NCBI GenBank assembly: GCA_937959285.1
Contig: CALGAR010000014.1
Coordinates: forward strand, 1 to 35,637
Reading direction: 5' to 3'
Source: an uncultured Bryobacterales bacterium
GTDB taxonomy: Bacteria; Acidobacteriota; Terriglobia; Bryobacterales; Bryobacteraceae
DNA length: 35,637 bases
Shown: positions 5,411-14,686 of the stretch, in pieces
How the letters are laid out: each line of letters begins with the position of its first letter
Numbering within the stretch: the stretch's first letter is position 1
Notes under the pieces: model-generated
Databases searched by the model: none
The model's input: only the letters and a program-made list of their open reading frames with translations
Told to the model about the DNA's origin: nothing
Made by a program: the position numbers and the translations under genes

Positions 5411-8404
5411 TTAACCCATCACGTCCACGGTTGTGGATGGGAGAGTTGCCAGCCTGTTGCCTGAAGGAGCGGGCAGGGCTAACCGGCGCTGCCTTCCATG
5501 TAAGGGCTTCGCGCACTCATTTGCCAGCAGAGCCGCGATTGCTGAGCTTGCCGCTACGCCCAAGTCAGCCAGACTCACACCTGCAAGGCCCAGCATGTTT
5601 CGAAAGACGGGCACCGAACAGGCAAGCAGCATCATGCCAAACCCTGCGCCAATCGACAGAAACAGATACGGGTTTGGCGGCAGCTGTTTCCCTTCAAACA
5701 CCGAATGGTGCGAGCGGGCGGTGATCGCATGGAGGAGCTGAGCGGAAGTCAGCGCGAGAAAGCCGGTGCTGCTCGCGCGCGGCCCGATTCCATATCGTCC
5801 AACTCCGTAGATATAAGCCAGCAGACCGCCCGCGGTGAGGAAGACAGATTGCTGCGCGAGCCGCCATAGATCCTCTCGCTCGATGATCTTCGCCCGGGGG
5901 TCCGACGGAGGCCGTTTCATCAGATCGTCTTCTGCGGCCTGCAAGGCGAGAGCGATTTGCGGGAGCACGTCGGTGAGAAGGTTGATCCAGAGAAGCTGCC
6001 GGTGGTTGAGCGGCTGCCCCAATCCGCTGGAGAGCGACGTGAGCATCATGAGGATCTCGCTCACGTTGGTCGTTGCAATGTAGTGAACCGCGCGGCGAAT
6101 GTTTTCATGGACGCGGCGTCCCTCTCGCAGCGCCGGAATCAGCGTTCCGAGGTTGTCGTCACGGAGGACGAAATGCGCTGTTTCCCGCGCCACACGGGTT
6201 CCGCTCTTGCCAAGCGTGATGCCGATGTCCGCGGCCCGCAGCGCCGGACCGTCATTGATGCCGTCGCCCATCATCGCCACGACCTTGCCAGACCTTTGGA
6301 AGGACTGAATGAGCTTTAGCTTGTAGCTTGGGCTGACGCGAGCGAACACATCCGTGCGGGCGACTGCAGCATCCATGGCGGATTCCTCCATGCCTTCGAT
6401 CTCCGTCCCCGACAGCGTACTGTGGGAGTTATCTCCACGGATGCCGATCGACTCCGCAATCGCCTCGGCCGTCGATCGCTGATCGCCTGTAATCATGACC
6501 GGCCTCACTCCGGCGCGGCGCAGCTCCGTGATCAGCTCCCTGAGCCCCTCCCTGGTTGGATCGGTCATCCCGATCAGTCCGAGCCAGATCAAACCTTCCT
6601 CCGAGAGGGGCTCTTCTCGATCTGACTCCCCGTAGGCCACCCCAAGAACCCGCAGAGCTGCGTGCGCCATACGGCTGTTCTCGAGCTCGATCTCTCGGCG
6701 CTGGCGCGCCGAAAAACGAACAACGGCTCCATTCTTGCGATAGCCAGTGCAGAGTGCGAGCACCTCATCGGGATTGCCCTTTACCGCGATGAGCCGCCCT
6801 CCCATGGGCCGCCGGTGGATTGTCTTCATGTAGTTGCGTGACTCCGTGCGCTGTTCGAGGCTGATGCGTTCGTAGTTGCGCCGCAGTTCACCGGGATTGA
6901 TTCCTCTGCTCATTGCAAGCTCGAGCAGAGCCGCTTCCGTCGGGCTGCCCTCCACTTCGAAGCCTCCGTCCTGTTCAACAAACTCGGCTTCGTTGCACAA
7001 AGCAGCCATTTCGATCAGGAGCATCAGATCTTCCTGATCCGCCGGCGTGAGGTCCTCGCCATTCGAAAGGAAACCGTCCGTTCCCACTACATAGCCGCGC
7101 CCGCCGGTAAAGACCCGCGCTACGGACATCCGGTTCATCGTGAGAGTTCCGGTCTTGTCGAGGCAAACAACCTGGACGCAGCCCAGTGTCTCCAGGGCAT
7201 CGAGTCTTCTGAGAATCACCTTATGGGGGAGGAGGTTTCTGAGACCGCTGGCCAAGGCTGTCGTCGCAATCGCAGGGAGGCCTTCGGGAATCGCGGCGAT
7301 TGCCAGCGAGATTCCTGCACGTATCATCTGAATTCCAGGGAAGCCCCGCAGCAGGCCGGCTACCAGCACGCCTCCGCATACAACTGCAGAGAAGCCCAGC
7401 ATCTGGTGGCTCAGCGACTGCAGCCGCTTCTGCAGCGGTGTCTGCGGACGAACCGTCTGTGCGATCATCGATTGGATTCGGCCGAGCTCGGTAGAGAGTC
7501 CGGTCGCCACGACCGCCGCCAAGCCGCTGCCGCCCGTTGCGATCGAGCCCCGATACACCATGTTGCGCCGATCCGCCAGAACCGTGTCCTCACTCAGCGG
7601 CGCAGCCGTTTTTTCCGCGGGCAGACTCTCGCCGGTAAGGGCCGATTCATCAATACTGAGATCGCGCGCTTCCAGAATTCGTGCATCAGCCGGAATCTCT
7701 TCCCCGCGAGCGAGCACCAGGATATCCCCAGGCACGACTTCTTCCGCAGGAATGCGCGTCACCGTGCCCTCGCGCATCACCGTAGCCAGGGGTTCCCGCG
7801 TGTCGAGGAGAGTGATGACGGTTTGCTCTGCTTGCGACTCGATCGTGCCTCCAATCCCCGCGTTCAGGAGTACGACTGCGCCGATGATGACAGCGTCCGC
7901 AACACCGCCCGTAACGATCGAAAATGCAGCCGAGCCAAGCAGCAGGGCGACCGGGAGGCTCTTGAATTGATCCAGAAAGATGGAGAGGCGGGATCGCGCC
8001 CTTTGCGGATGGAGCACGTTCGGGCCGTATTCCAGGAGCCGCTGCCGCGAAAGTTCCCCCGTCAGTCCCGTGGCCGGCGAACTCCCCAGCAGCCCGAGCA
8101 CGGCTTCAGCCTCGAGAGAATGCCAAGGCTGCTCTGCGGCCGGTTGCTCACCTGCGCTCCGCCGGTTCCCTGAAACGCTCAGCAGTTCTTCGATTGTCCT
8201 GCGGATGTGCTCGATGCTCTGGTCAGCGTTATAGAGGACAAGGATATTCCCAGTAACGACATTCGCGGACGCTGAACGAATGCCGTTTCGACCAGAGAGC
8301 CGGCCTTCGAGCTTGTACTTTACGGCTGGAGATCGATACAGCGCGGCAACATGGAACCGCGCTCTCCCGGCAACGGAAGTGTGGATCGGAGTGACAGCAT
8401 CCAA
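5411..8404 (-). CDS. P2-type cation ATPase with HMA-like N-terminus
   Basis: The protein has 997 residues counted from TTG 8404. An N-terminal HMA-like domain without CxxC occupies about 5-78. The P-type ATPase core follows: actuator 'TGES' (257-260), 'IPEGLPA' in membrane helix 4 (373-377), phosphorylation site 'DKTGT' (D416), 'MITGDQ' (637-642) and hinge 'GDGINDGPA' (713-721). The helix 4 PEGLP and the 'NVSEI' and 'NLLTD' residues of helices 5 and 6 resemble P2-type Ca/Mn pumps, not the CPx heavy-metal P1B class. It probably pumps a divalent cation across the inner membrane. TTG 8404 is preferred for its perfect AGGAGG seven bases upstream; ATG 8455 is possible. It is the first gene of a four-gene minus-strand operon. 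Confidence 0.9.
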   Translation of the reverse strand: MDAVTPIHTSVAGRARFHVAALYRSPAVKYKLEGRLSGRNGIRSASANVVTGNILVLYNADQSIEHIRRTIEELLSVSGNRRSAGEQPAAEQPWHSLEAEAVLGLLGSSPATGLTGELSRQRLLEYGPNVLHPQRARSRLSIFLDQFKSLPVALLLGSAAFSIVTGGVADAVIIGAVVLLNAGIGGTIESQAEQTVITLLDTREPLATVMREGTVTRIPAEEVVPGDILVLARGEEIPADARILEARDLSIDESALTGESLPAEKTAAPLSEDTVLADRRNMVYRGSIATGGSGLAAVVATGLSTELGRIQSMIAQTVRPQTPLQKRLQSLSHQMLGFSAVVCGGVLVAGLLRGFPGIQMIRAGISLAIAAIPEGLPAIATTALASGLRNLLPHKVILRRLDALETLGCVQVVCLDKTGTLTMNRMSVARVFTGGRGYVVGTDGFLSNGEDLTPADQEDLMLLIEMAALCNEAEFVEQDGGFEVEGSPTEAALLELAMSRGINPGELRRNYERISLEQRTESRNYMKTIHRRPMGGRLIAVKGNPDEVLALCTGYRKNGAVVRFSARQRREIELENSRMAHAALRVLGVAYGESDREEPLSEEGLIWLGLIGMTDPTREGLRELITELRRAGVRPVMITGDQRSTAEAIAESIGIRGDNSHSTLSGTEIEGMEESAMDAAVARTDVFARVSPSYKLKLIQSFQRSGKVVAMMGDGINDGPALRAADIGITLGKSGTRVARETAHFVLRDDNLGTLIPALREGRRVHENIRRAVHYIATTNVSEILMMLTSLSSGLGQPLNHRQLLWINLLTDVLPQIALALQAAEDDLMKRPPSDPRAKIIEREDLWRLAQQSVFLTAGGLLAYIYGVGRYGIGPRASSTGFLALTSAQLLHAITARSHHSVFEGKQLPPNPYLFLSIGAGFGMMLLACSVPVFRNMLGLAGVSLADLGVAASSAIAALLANECAKPLHGRQRRLALPAPSGNRLATLPSTTVDVMG

Positions 8405-8565
8405 CAGAGAACCTCCTGCAGGGCTCCCATGGCAACTGCAAGAGAATGGACCCATCCCTGTGTGGAAGAGTTTCGGTGTCTTTCGGCGCGCAAAACCGGG
8501 ATGGAACGCGGCCGGGAGGTTGCGATTCGCTGGTTATCGCAAAGCGAAGCAGGACTGTTTCCGAA

Positions 8566-10245
8566 TCAGATAATCCCGCGCTCTTCGAGAATCTCCATTA
8601 CGCGGGCCGCGGCAATCTGATCGTCGGGCGGCAAGTCCTCGGGATCCAGCTCAACAAAGGGGGCAGGAGCCGTAAGCTGCCGCGCGCGGTCACGGTCCGA
8701 GGGTGTATGTGCCGCCGGAGTGCAGATCGTAATAAGCCCGGCCACCGAGCAAATTCGGGCGAGTACGGGCAGCAAATGAGTTTCTGCATCGTCGGCGAGA
8801 ACATGAACCTGGCATCCGCGCTGGAAAAGTCTTCGTTCGAGAAGGTAGGCGAGTTCCTTGCGGGCCGTGAGCCAGATCGTGGCCGGATGGTGGCCGTTTC
8901 GCGCGTATCGTTCGGCAGCCGTAAGGCGTCCCGTCTCGAGCTCGGCCGGCACCTGCGCCATCGGCTCAACGATCATTCCCGCTCCGACGGTCACGTTGAT
9001 GAGCGGGTCGATGAAGATGAACGCCCCAGTGGATCGATTCCGTTTGTAGGCGTCATAGAAAAGCGGCCGGTGTGTCTCGATGGAAACCAGACCGATTTCG
9101 TTGAGCTCAAGAGTCGATGCAGGCTCCTGCGCGAGCGTGTTGACGTTGACTCTGTGCTTGATCTCCCTTACGAGGCCTCGCACTTGTTGCGTGGTGTGCT
9201 TGAGGATGTATGACTTGTTCAGCTCCAGCGCGTCGGGATGCATCCAAACGACGTGCGCCTCCAGCCGCCGCGAAACATGCGGCATGTGACGCGGATCGAC
9301 CAGCATGTCGCCGCGGCTGATGTCGATTTCATCCTCGAGCGTCACGGTCACCGACATCGGCGCGAACGCTTTTTGCAAATCCCCATCCCAGGTAACGATG
9401 GATTTCACGCGCGATGTACGTCCCGACGGCAGAGCCATCACCACGTCACCCGGGTGGAGAGCCCCTGCGGCTATCTGGCCGGCATACCCTCGAAAATCCA
9501 GCGAGGGCCGAATGACGTATTGCACGGGGAATCGCAGTTCGTCGAAGCTGTTCGAGCTGCCGATCGGAACCGTTTCCAAATGTTCGAGCAGGCTCGGCCC
9601 CTCGTACCACGGGGTTCGTTCGCTGCGGGTGACTACGTTGTCGCCATCGAGCGCGCAGATCGGGAAAAATACAGGCTCAGGCCCGCCGATATTCTCGACA
9701 AATTCACGAAATTCCCGGCAGATGCTGTCAAACGTATTTCGATTAAAATCCACCAAATCCATCTTGTTGACAGCAACGGCAAGATGAGGAATTCCCAGCA
9801 GGACCGAAATGTAAGCGTGACGGCGCGATTGAGGAAGCACGCCTTTCCGGGCATCGACCAGAATGATGGCCAGCTCCGCCGTGGAGGCTCCTGTGGCCAT
9901 ATTCCGCGTGTATTGCTCATGGCCGGGCGTGTCCGCGATGATGAACTTGCGCCGCGGCGTCGCAAAGTAGCGGTAAGCGACATCGATGGTAATGCCTTGC
10001 TCCCGCTCCGCCCTGAGGCCGTCCGTCAGCAGGGACAGGTCGACAGCCCGTCCGGAACGGTTCACCGGCGACTTGGCGATGCTTGCGAGCTGGTCTTCAT
10101 AGACGCCCTTGGTATCGTAAAGCAGGCGCCCAATGAGAGTGGATTTCCCATCGTCCACGCTGCCCGCGGTCGTAAACCGCAGGAGCTGCTTGCGATGTTC
10201 CTGCTCGAGAAACTGCTCGATCGTTGCTGCCGCCGGGGCGCTCAT
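8566..10245 (-). CDS. cysN: Sulfate adenylyltransferase large subunit with degenerate APS-kinase-like tail
   Basis: This GTPase subunit couples GTP hydrolysis to adenylylation of sulfate by CysD. Its GTPase motifs are intact: 'GSVDDGKST' (28-36), 'DTPGH' (105-109) and 'NKMD' (160-163), followed by elongation-factor-like barrels. From about residue 451 a 109-residue tail resembles APS kinase CysC ('GHHPATIWLT', 'LERRLFQRGCQVHVL'). The P-loop that should read like 'GLSGAGKST' is replaced by 'LTARKELAYL', so the tail cannot bind ATP in the normal way. Plain CysN has about 430-475 residues and a bifunctional CysNC about 630, so this 559-residue form is intermediate. It begins two bases after cysD. 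Confidence 0.93.
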   Translation of the reverse strand: MSAPAAATIEQFLEQEHRKQLLRFTTAGSVDDGKSTLIGRLLYDTKGVYEDQLASIAKSPVNRSGRAVDLSLLTDGLRAEREQGITIDVAYRYFATPRRKFIIADTPGHEQYTRNMATGASTAELAIILVDARKGVLPQSRRHAYISVLLGIPHLAVAVNKMDLVDFNRNTFDSICREFREFVENIGGPEPVFFPICALDGDNVVTRSERTPWYEGPSLLEHLETVPIGSSNSFDELRFPVQYVIRPSLDFRGYAGQIAAGALHPGDVVMALPSGRTSRVKSIVTWDGDLQKAFAPMSVTVTLEDEIDISRGDMLVDPRHMPHVSRRLEAHVVWMHPDALELNKSYILKHTTQQVRGLVREIKHRVNVNTLAQEPASTLELNEIGLVSIETHRPLFYDAYKRNRSTGAFIFIDPLINVTVGAGMIVEPMAQVPAELETGRLTAAERYARNGHHPATIWLTARKELAYLLERRLFQRGCQVHVLADDAETHLLPVLARICSVAGLITICTPAAHTPSDRDRARQLTAPAPFVELDPEDLPPDDQIAAARVMEILEERGII

Positions 10246-10247
10246 GG

Positions 10248-11219
10248 CTAGAAGTACCCCTCCCGCTTCTTGATTTCCATGGAGCCTTCCTGATCGTGGT
10301 CAATCACACGGTTCTCACGCTCCGACCGGCGCATGAAAAACAGCTCGTGGATAATCTTGGGCACCGTATCCGCTTCAGAGCGGATTGCTCCCGTGCAGTA
10401 CGTGCAGCCAAGAGAGCGCATACGGCACATTACCATTTGCGGCTTCTCGCCGGGCAGCAGCGGCGGATTGTGCTCGACGGGAATCAGGTGGTCGCCTCGG
10501 ACTACAACGGGCCTCGGCTTGGCGAAGTAAAGAGGAACGATCGGGATTTTTTCAAAGTGGATGTACTGCCAGACATCCAACTCGGTCCAGTTGGAAAGGG
10601 GAAAAACGCGGATGCTTTCCCCCTTGTCGATACGACTGTTGTATAGATTCCATAACTCCGGGCGCTGGTTTTTAGGATCCCACTGCCCGTAGCTGTCGCG
10701 GAACGAATAGATACGCTCCTTCGCGCGGGACTTCTCCTCGTCACGCCGCGCCCCTCCGAAGGCGGCGTCGTAGGGTCCCGAAGCCAGTGCATCCAGTAGC
10801 GCCCTGGTCTTCAATAGGCCGCAGCACTTCTGCGTACCAAGGGCAAAGGGGCTCGCCCCTTCGTCGATTGCCTTCTGATTGGTGTAGACCACCAGCTTGG
10901 CGCCGATCTCGGCGGTATAGCGGTCCCGGAACTCAATCATTTCTCCGAACTTGTAGGTGGTGTCTACATGCAGCAGAGGGAACGGGATCTTACCGGGATA
11001 GAAGGCCTTCTGCGCCAGGCGGACCAGAACAGAAGAATCCTTGCCGATTGAGTAGAGCATCACGGGACGCTCGAACTCCGCCACCACTTCCCTAATGATA
11101 TGAATGCTTTCCGCCTCTAAGGCTCTCAGGTGGGTGAGGGCCTCCCGAGAGAATGGAGGAGGTGAGTCAAGATCCGGCTTCGGCGTGGTTTCGGTCTGCA
11201 CGATCTGCTTCTCAGGCAT
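10248..11219 (-). CDS. cysD: Sulfate adenylyltransferase small subunit
   Basis: The 323-residue protein forms adenosine 5'-phosphosulfate from ATP and sulfate with CysN. The ATP-pyrophosphatase loop 'SIGKDSS' lies at 57-63. Other family stretches are 'HVDTTYKFGEM', 'FGGARRDEEKSRAKER', 'SNWTELDVWQYI' and the closing 'SMEIKKREGYF'. About 20 residues at the N-terminus (Pro/Thr-rich) exceed the usual length. It is the first gene of cysDN and diverges from motA across 97 bases. I see no riboswitch in that gap. PAPS reductase and transporter genes are not in the window, so this unit only supplies activated sulfate. Confidence 0.96.
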   Translation of the reverse strand: MPEKQIVQTETTPKPDLDSPPPFSREALTHLRALEAESIHIIREVVAEFERPVMLYSIGKDSSVLVRLAQKAFYPGKIPFPLLHVDTTYKFGEMIEFRDRYTAEIGAKLVVYTNQKAIDEGASPFALGTQKCCGLLKTRALLDALASGPYDAAFGGARRDEEKSRAKERIYSFRDSYGQWDPKNQRPELWNLYNSRIDKGESIRVFPLSNWTELDVWQYIHFEKIPIVPLYFAKPRPVVVRGDHLIPVEHNPPLLPGEKPQMVMCRMRSLGCTYCTGAIRSEADTVPKIIHELFFMRRSERENRVIDHDQEGSMEIKKREGYF

Positions 11220-11316
11220 AAGTTAGCAAATCCATCACCCAAATGTCTATCGGCTTTAACGTGATTAAAGATCAAGCCGGTTCTAGCGATGAGAATATCC
11301 GGGGGCGATCAAAACC

Positions 11317-12198
11317 ATGCTTGCAATTGTCGGAATCGTCGTCGTCCTAGGGTCGATCATAGTCGGCTACCTGTTAGAGCACGGGAACTTGCTGGTGCTC
11401 TTCCAGCCTGCGGAACTGGTGATCATCGGCGGCGCGGCCGTCGGCACTGTTTTGATCGCGAATCCTTTGGCGACTGTCAAGAGGATCTTCTCGGGGCTCC
11501 TCGGAGTCGTCAAAGAAAGCAGGTACACCAAGGAATTCTACCTCGACCAGCTCAAGATGCTAAACGACATCTTTATCTATCTGCGAAAAAATGGCACCCA
11601 ACAGTTAGAGCTGGACATCGAAGAACCGCACAAGAGCAAACTGTTTGCGAAATTTCCTGACTTTCTTGCCGACCACCAGGCCCTAAGTTTCTTCTGCGAT
11701 ACACTCCGCGTAAACATCACGGGCGGAGTCGACACCATGGAACTGGACCAGTTGATGGAGATGGACATCGAACTCCACGAGCATGAGTTAGCCGAGCCTG
11801 TAACCGCCTTGCAGACGGTAGCCGATTCCCTTCCCGGTCTCGGAATCGTAGCTGCTGTACTTGGCGTGGTTATCACCATGGGGGCTTTGGGAGGTCCGCC
11901 AGAAGAGATCGGCCACAAGGTAGCCGCGGCGCTCGTCGGGACGTTCCTCGGAATTCTGCTTTGTTATGGCATCGTGGCACCGCTCGCTGCCGCGATCGCA
12001 AAGCGAAACGAAGCTGCCTCTCAGTACTACAACATGCTCAGGGTAGGACTCCTCTCAATGATGCGTGGAAACGCCCCTCTGATCGCAATAGAGTTTGCCC
12101 GCCGCGCAATCCCATCCCACGTCCGGCCAAGTTTCAAGGAGATGGAAGCCTATTGCAAAGGAGCTCCGGCAGCTTCATCAACAGCCGCTGCAGCATGA
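11317..12198 (+). CDS. motA: Flagellar motor stator protein MotA
   Basis: MotA forms the proton-driven stator ring with MotB in the inner membrane. The 293-residue protein has four hydrophobic segments (about 1-21, 32-50, 172-192 and 203-227). The functionally important prolines are present as P173 ('SLPGLGIV') and P222 ('IVAPLAA'), the same numbers as in E. coli. The large cytoplasmic loop lies between helices 2 and 3. The C-terminus ends in an Ala/Ser-rich tail. The closest thing to a ribosome binding site is CGGGGGCG about 10 bases before ATG. It is followed six bases later by motB; no other flagellar gene is present. Confidence 0.95.
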   Translation: MLAIVGIVVVLGSIIVGYLLEHGNLLVLFQPAELVIIGGAAVGTVLIANPLATVKRIFSGLLGVVKESRYTKEFYLDQLKMLNDIFIYLRKNGTQQLELDIEEPHKSKLFAKFPDFLADHQALSFFCDTLRVNITGGVDTMELDQLMEMDIELHEHELAEPVTALQTVADSLPGLGIVAAVLGVVITMGALGGPPEEIGHKVAAALVGTFLGILLCYGIVAPLAAAIAKRNEAASQYYNMLRVGLLSMMRGNAPLIAIEFARRAIPSHVRPSFKEMEAYCKGAPAASSTAAAA

Positions 12199-12204
12199 TC
12201 GAGC

Positions 12205-13023
12205 ATGGCGACTTCGATACAGGGACCAGGAACACCAACATCCGTTCCGGAAGCGGGAGCGGCAACGCCCGTACTGGAACCGGCAGTACCTCAAGCTCCA
12301 ATCGTGATCATCAAGAAGCGGAAGCCGCATAGAATCCACCACGGTGGCGCCTGGAAAGTCGCCTACGCCGACTTTGTCACGGCGTTAATGGCCCTATTTA
12401 TCGTCCTATGGCTTCTCAACACCAATGAGAAGGTCAAAAAGGCCGTGAGCCTCTACTTCCGCGACCCGTCCGGGCATGCCGATCTAACGGGCACGAACAT
12501 CGCCGGATCAGGCGAAAGCCTGGCCGTGCGGAAAGAAGACATGGATAAGTTGAAGGACCTGGTCGAGCATGCACTAAAGGACTTACCCGACTTTGAGCGG
12601 TTCAAGGACCAGGTGGAGCTGATCATCACGGGCGAGGGCTTGCGGATAGAACTGCTCGAGACAGAAACCGGCATGTTCTTCGAAAGCGGACGGGGTGAAC
12701 CTACCGAAAGCGGCCGGGACTTACTTACCCGCCTCGCACAAGAGCTTCGTAAGCTGCCTAACAAAATCCTCGTCGAAGGTCACACCGACGCGCGGCCTTA
12801 CTCGAACGATGCTACTTACTCCAACTGGGAATTATCAGCGGACAGGGCCAATGCGGCGCGCCGGGTACTTCAGGCTGCCGGAGTACCGGCAAGTCAGATT
12901 TCCCAGATCCGGGGTTACGCCGACCAGAGGCTTCGTAATACCAAAGTGCCCGAGCATCCCTCCAATCGCAGGGTTTCCGTGATTGTGCAGTACCTCACCC
13001 GAGATAACGCACCCGAGCAGTAA
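12205..13023 (+). CDS. motB: Flagellar motor stator protein MotB
   Basis: MotB anchors the stator to peptidoglycan and carries the proton-binding aspartate. The 272-residue protein has a long Pro/Ala-rich cytoplasmic lead of about 40 residues, then 'GGAWKVAYADFVTALMALF', in which D56 is the predicted ion-binding residue. The plug region follows, then an OmpA-type peptidoglycan-binding domain ('VEGHTDARPY' from 190, 'NWELSADRAN' 207-216, 'NRRVSV' near the end). The VAYADFVTAL style is that of proton rather than sodium stators. The six-base gap from motA and the lack of a Shine-Dalgarno sequence suggest translation coupled to motA. Confidence 0.95.
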   Translation: MATSIQGPGTPTSVPEAGAATPVLEPAVPQAPIVIIKKRKPHRIHHGGAWKVAYADFVTALMALFIVLWLLNTNEKVKKAVSLYFRDPSGHADLTGTNIAGSGESLAVRKEDMDKLKDLVEHALKDLPDFERFKDQVELIITGEGLRIELLETETGMFFESGRGEPTESGRDLLTRLAQELRKLPNKILVEGHTDARPYSNDATYSNWELSADRANAARRVLQAAGVPASQISQIRGYADQRLRNTKVPEHPSNRRVSVIVQYLTRDNAPEQ

Positions 13024-13073
13024 TTCGCACGGAGCAGCTAAGATGGGTGGTGAACACGGAGGTTGTCCACCAG

Positions 13074-14681
13074 ATGCGAAGGCTCGCCCTGTTTCTCAGT
13101 TTGGCGGCTTTGGCTCCGGCAGCCGCGCAAGAAATCGATGCGGAGAGGATCCGGGCCCACACCAGGTTTCTCGCCAGCGACCTCCTGGAAGGCCGCGGCG
13201 TTGGAAGCCGTGGAGAGCTGCTGGCTACGGAGTATCTGGCCACGCAGTTGGCATTGGCCGGGGTGAAGCCCGCGGGCGACATGGGCACCTTCTTCCAGCG
13301 CGTGCCTCTCGTCGGCGTCGAGACGCAGCCAACTGCGACTCTGTCGGCTACGGGCAAGACGGGAAGCCTCTCCTACAAATGGCTTGAAGATTTCGTCGGC
13401 GTAACGCAGCAGCAGAATCCGAACGCGGCATTCGACGCCGAAGCCGTCTTCGTGGGCCACGGCATCAGCGCTCCGGAATTCGGCTGGGATGACTACAAGG
13501 GAATTGACGTCACTGGCAAGGTTGTGGTGCTGTTCACCAACGAGCCTCCGTCGACGGATCCAAACTTCTTCGGCGGGCGAGCGCTCACCTACTACGGCCG
13601 GTGGACTTACAAATACGAACAGGCAATCCGGAAGGGAGCCGTGGCGTGTCTGATTATCCATACGACCCCTACCGCCGGTTACGGCTGGGATGTGGTGCGA
13701 AGTTCCTGGGGTCGGGAGGATTTCCAGGTCAAGGCAGAGGGTCCGCAGCTCGCGTTTGCCGGTTGGATCAGCACGGAGGGAGGCGAAAGACTGGCCAAAC
13801 TGGCAGGCAAGACTCTGGACGAACTCCTGCGAGCGGCTGATTCCCGCGGCTTTAAGGCGTTCCCGCTTGGCATCCGTATCAAGGGCTCCATCCCAAGCAA
13901 GATCCGCCAGATTGATACGCGGAATGTTGTGGGAAAGATTCCGGGAAGCAACGATACCCTCAAGGACGAGGCCGTCATTTTCAGCGCCCACTGGGACCAC
14001 CTGGGCGTGGGCAGGCCGGTGAACGGCGATGCTATCTATAACGGGGCTGTGGACAACGCAACGGGATGCGCGATCGTTCTTGAAATCGCGCGGGCGTGGG
14101 CGTCGCTGGAGCATAAGCCAAAGCGCTCCGCGCTGTTCCTTTTCGTCACCGCGGAGGAGAGCGGGCTGCGTGGATCCGAATATTACGCCCGAAAGCCGGT
14201 CGTTAGCGCGGGCAAAACGGCTCTTGCAGTCAACTTTGACGCCTTTTATCCCTTTGGCAGAACCCGGGATGTCGTAGTAAACGGGGCCGAGCGCACCACA
14301 GTCTGGCCCATTGTTCAAAACGCAGCGAAACGGCTTCGCCTCGAAATCACGCCGGACCCGCGGCCGGAACAGGGAACTTACTACCGCTCCGATCACTTCT
14401 CGTTCGCAAAGGCAGGCATACCGGCCTTCTCTGTGAGCATGGGCACTCAGTTCGAGGGCAAGCCCACAGACTTCGGGAACACCGTATTTCAGGAGTACAA
14501 CTCAAAGAACTACCACCAGCCGTCGGACGAGTATCGTGAAGAGTGGGACTTTTCGGGCCTAGAAGAAATCGCAAGGTTTGGTTTTCTCATTGGGGCGGAT
14601 GCAGCGGCCCTGCCGGCGCTGCCCACTTGGCGGCCGAACGACGAATTTCTGCCCGCCCGGAAGAAAAGCGGCGTCAACTAA
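13074..14681 (+). CDS. Secreted M28-family zinc aminopeptidase
   Basis: The 535-residue protein starts with a signal peptide ('LALFLSLAALAPAAAQE'). An N-terminal part with a protease-associated (PA) insertion is followed by the M28 catalytic domain. Predicted zinc and catalytic residues are H306 and D308 ('SAHWDHLG'), bridging D327 ('GAVDNATG'), E361 and E362 ('TAEESGL'), D389 ('NFDAF') and H481 ('NYHQPSDE'), a complete set. It probably trims peptides outside the cytoplasm. ATG 13074 is chosen because GGAGG lies 11 bases upstream and the signal peptide starts cleanly; the frame is open to 13047. It follows motB but is probably a separate unit. Confidence 0.92.
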   Translation: MRRLALFLSLAALAPAAAQEIDAERIRAHTRFLASDLLEGRGVGSRGELLATEYLATQLALAGVKPAGDMGTFFQRVPLVGVETQPTATLSATGKTGSLSYKWLEDFVGVTQQQNPNAAFDAEAVFVGHGISAPEFGWDDYKGIDVTGKVVVLFTNEPPSTDPNFFGGRALTYYGRWTYKYEQAIRKGAVACLIIHTTPTAGYGWDVVRSSWGREDFQVKAEGPQLAFAGWISTEGGERLAKLAGKTLDELLRAADSRGFKAFPLGIRIKGSIPSKIRQIDTRNVVGKIPGSNDTLKDEAVIFSAHWDHLGVGRPVNGDAIYNGAVDNATGCAIVLEIARAWASLEHKPKRSALFLFVTAEESGLRGSEYYARKPVVSAGKTALAVNFDAFYPFGRTRDVVVNGAERTTVWPIVQNAAKRLRLEITPDPRPEQGTYYRSDHFSFAKAGIPAFSVSMGTQFEGKPTDFGNTVFQEYNSKNYHQPSDEYREEWDFSGLEEIARFGFLIGADAAALPALPTWRPNDEFLPARKKSGVN

Positions 14682-14686
14682 GACGG

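Noticed and set aside
4573..5724. Plus-strand open frame of 383 codons across the HMA/DUF5132 genes
   Set aside because: It runs antisense to three minus-strand genes with good ribosome binding sites; its protein is Arg/Pro/Ser-rich and unlike any family.
3684..8404. Identification of the cluster as a true ferrosome (fez) locus
   Set aside because: The ATPase has the P2-type PEGLP motif rather than P1B features; only the general composition is similar, so the name is not applied.
8508..8565. TTGCGAT/ATCGCAA hairpin after cysN
   Set aside because: The arms are short, the loop is nine bases and there is no T-tract on the minus strand, so I do not call a terminator.
13038..14396. Long minus-strand open frame of 452 codons opposite the M28 peptidase
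   Set aside because: It is antisense to a gene with a complete set of zinc ligands, has no recognisable domain and arises from codon bias in GC-rich DNA.
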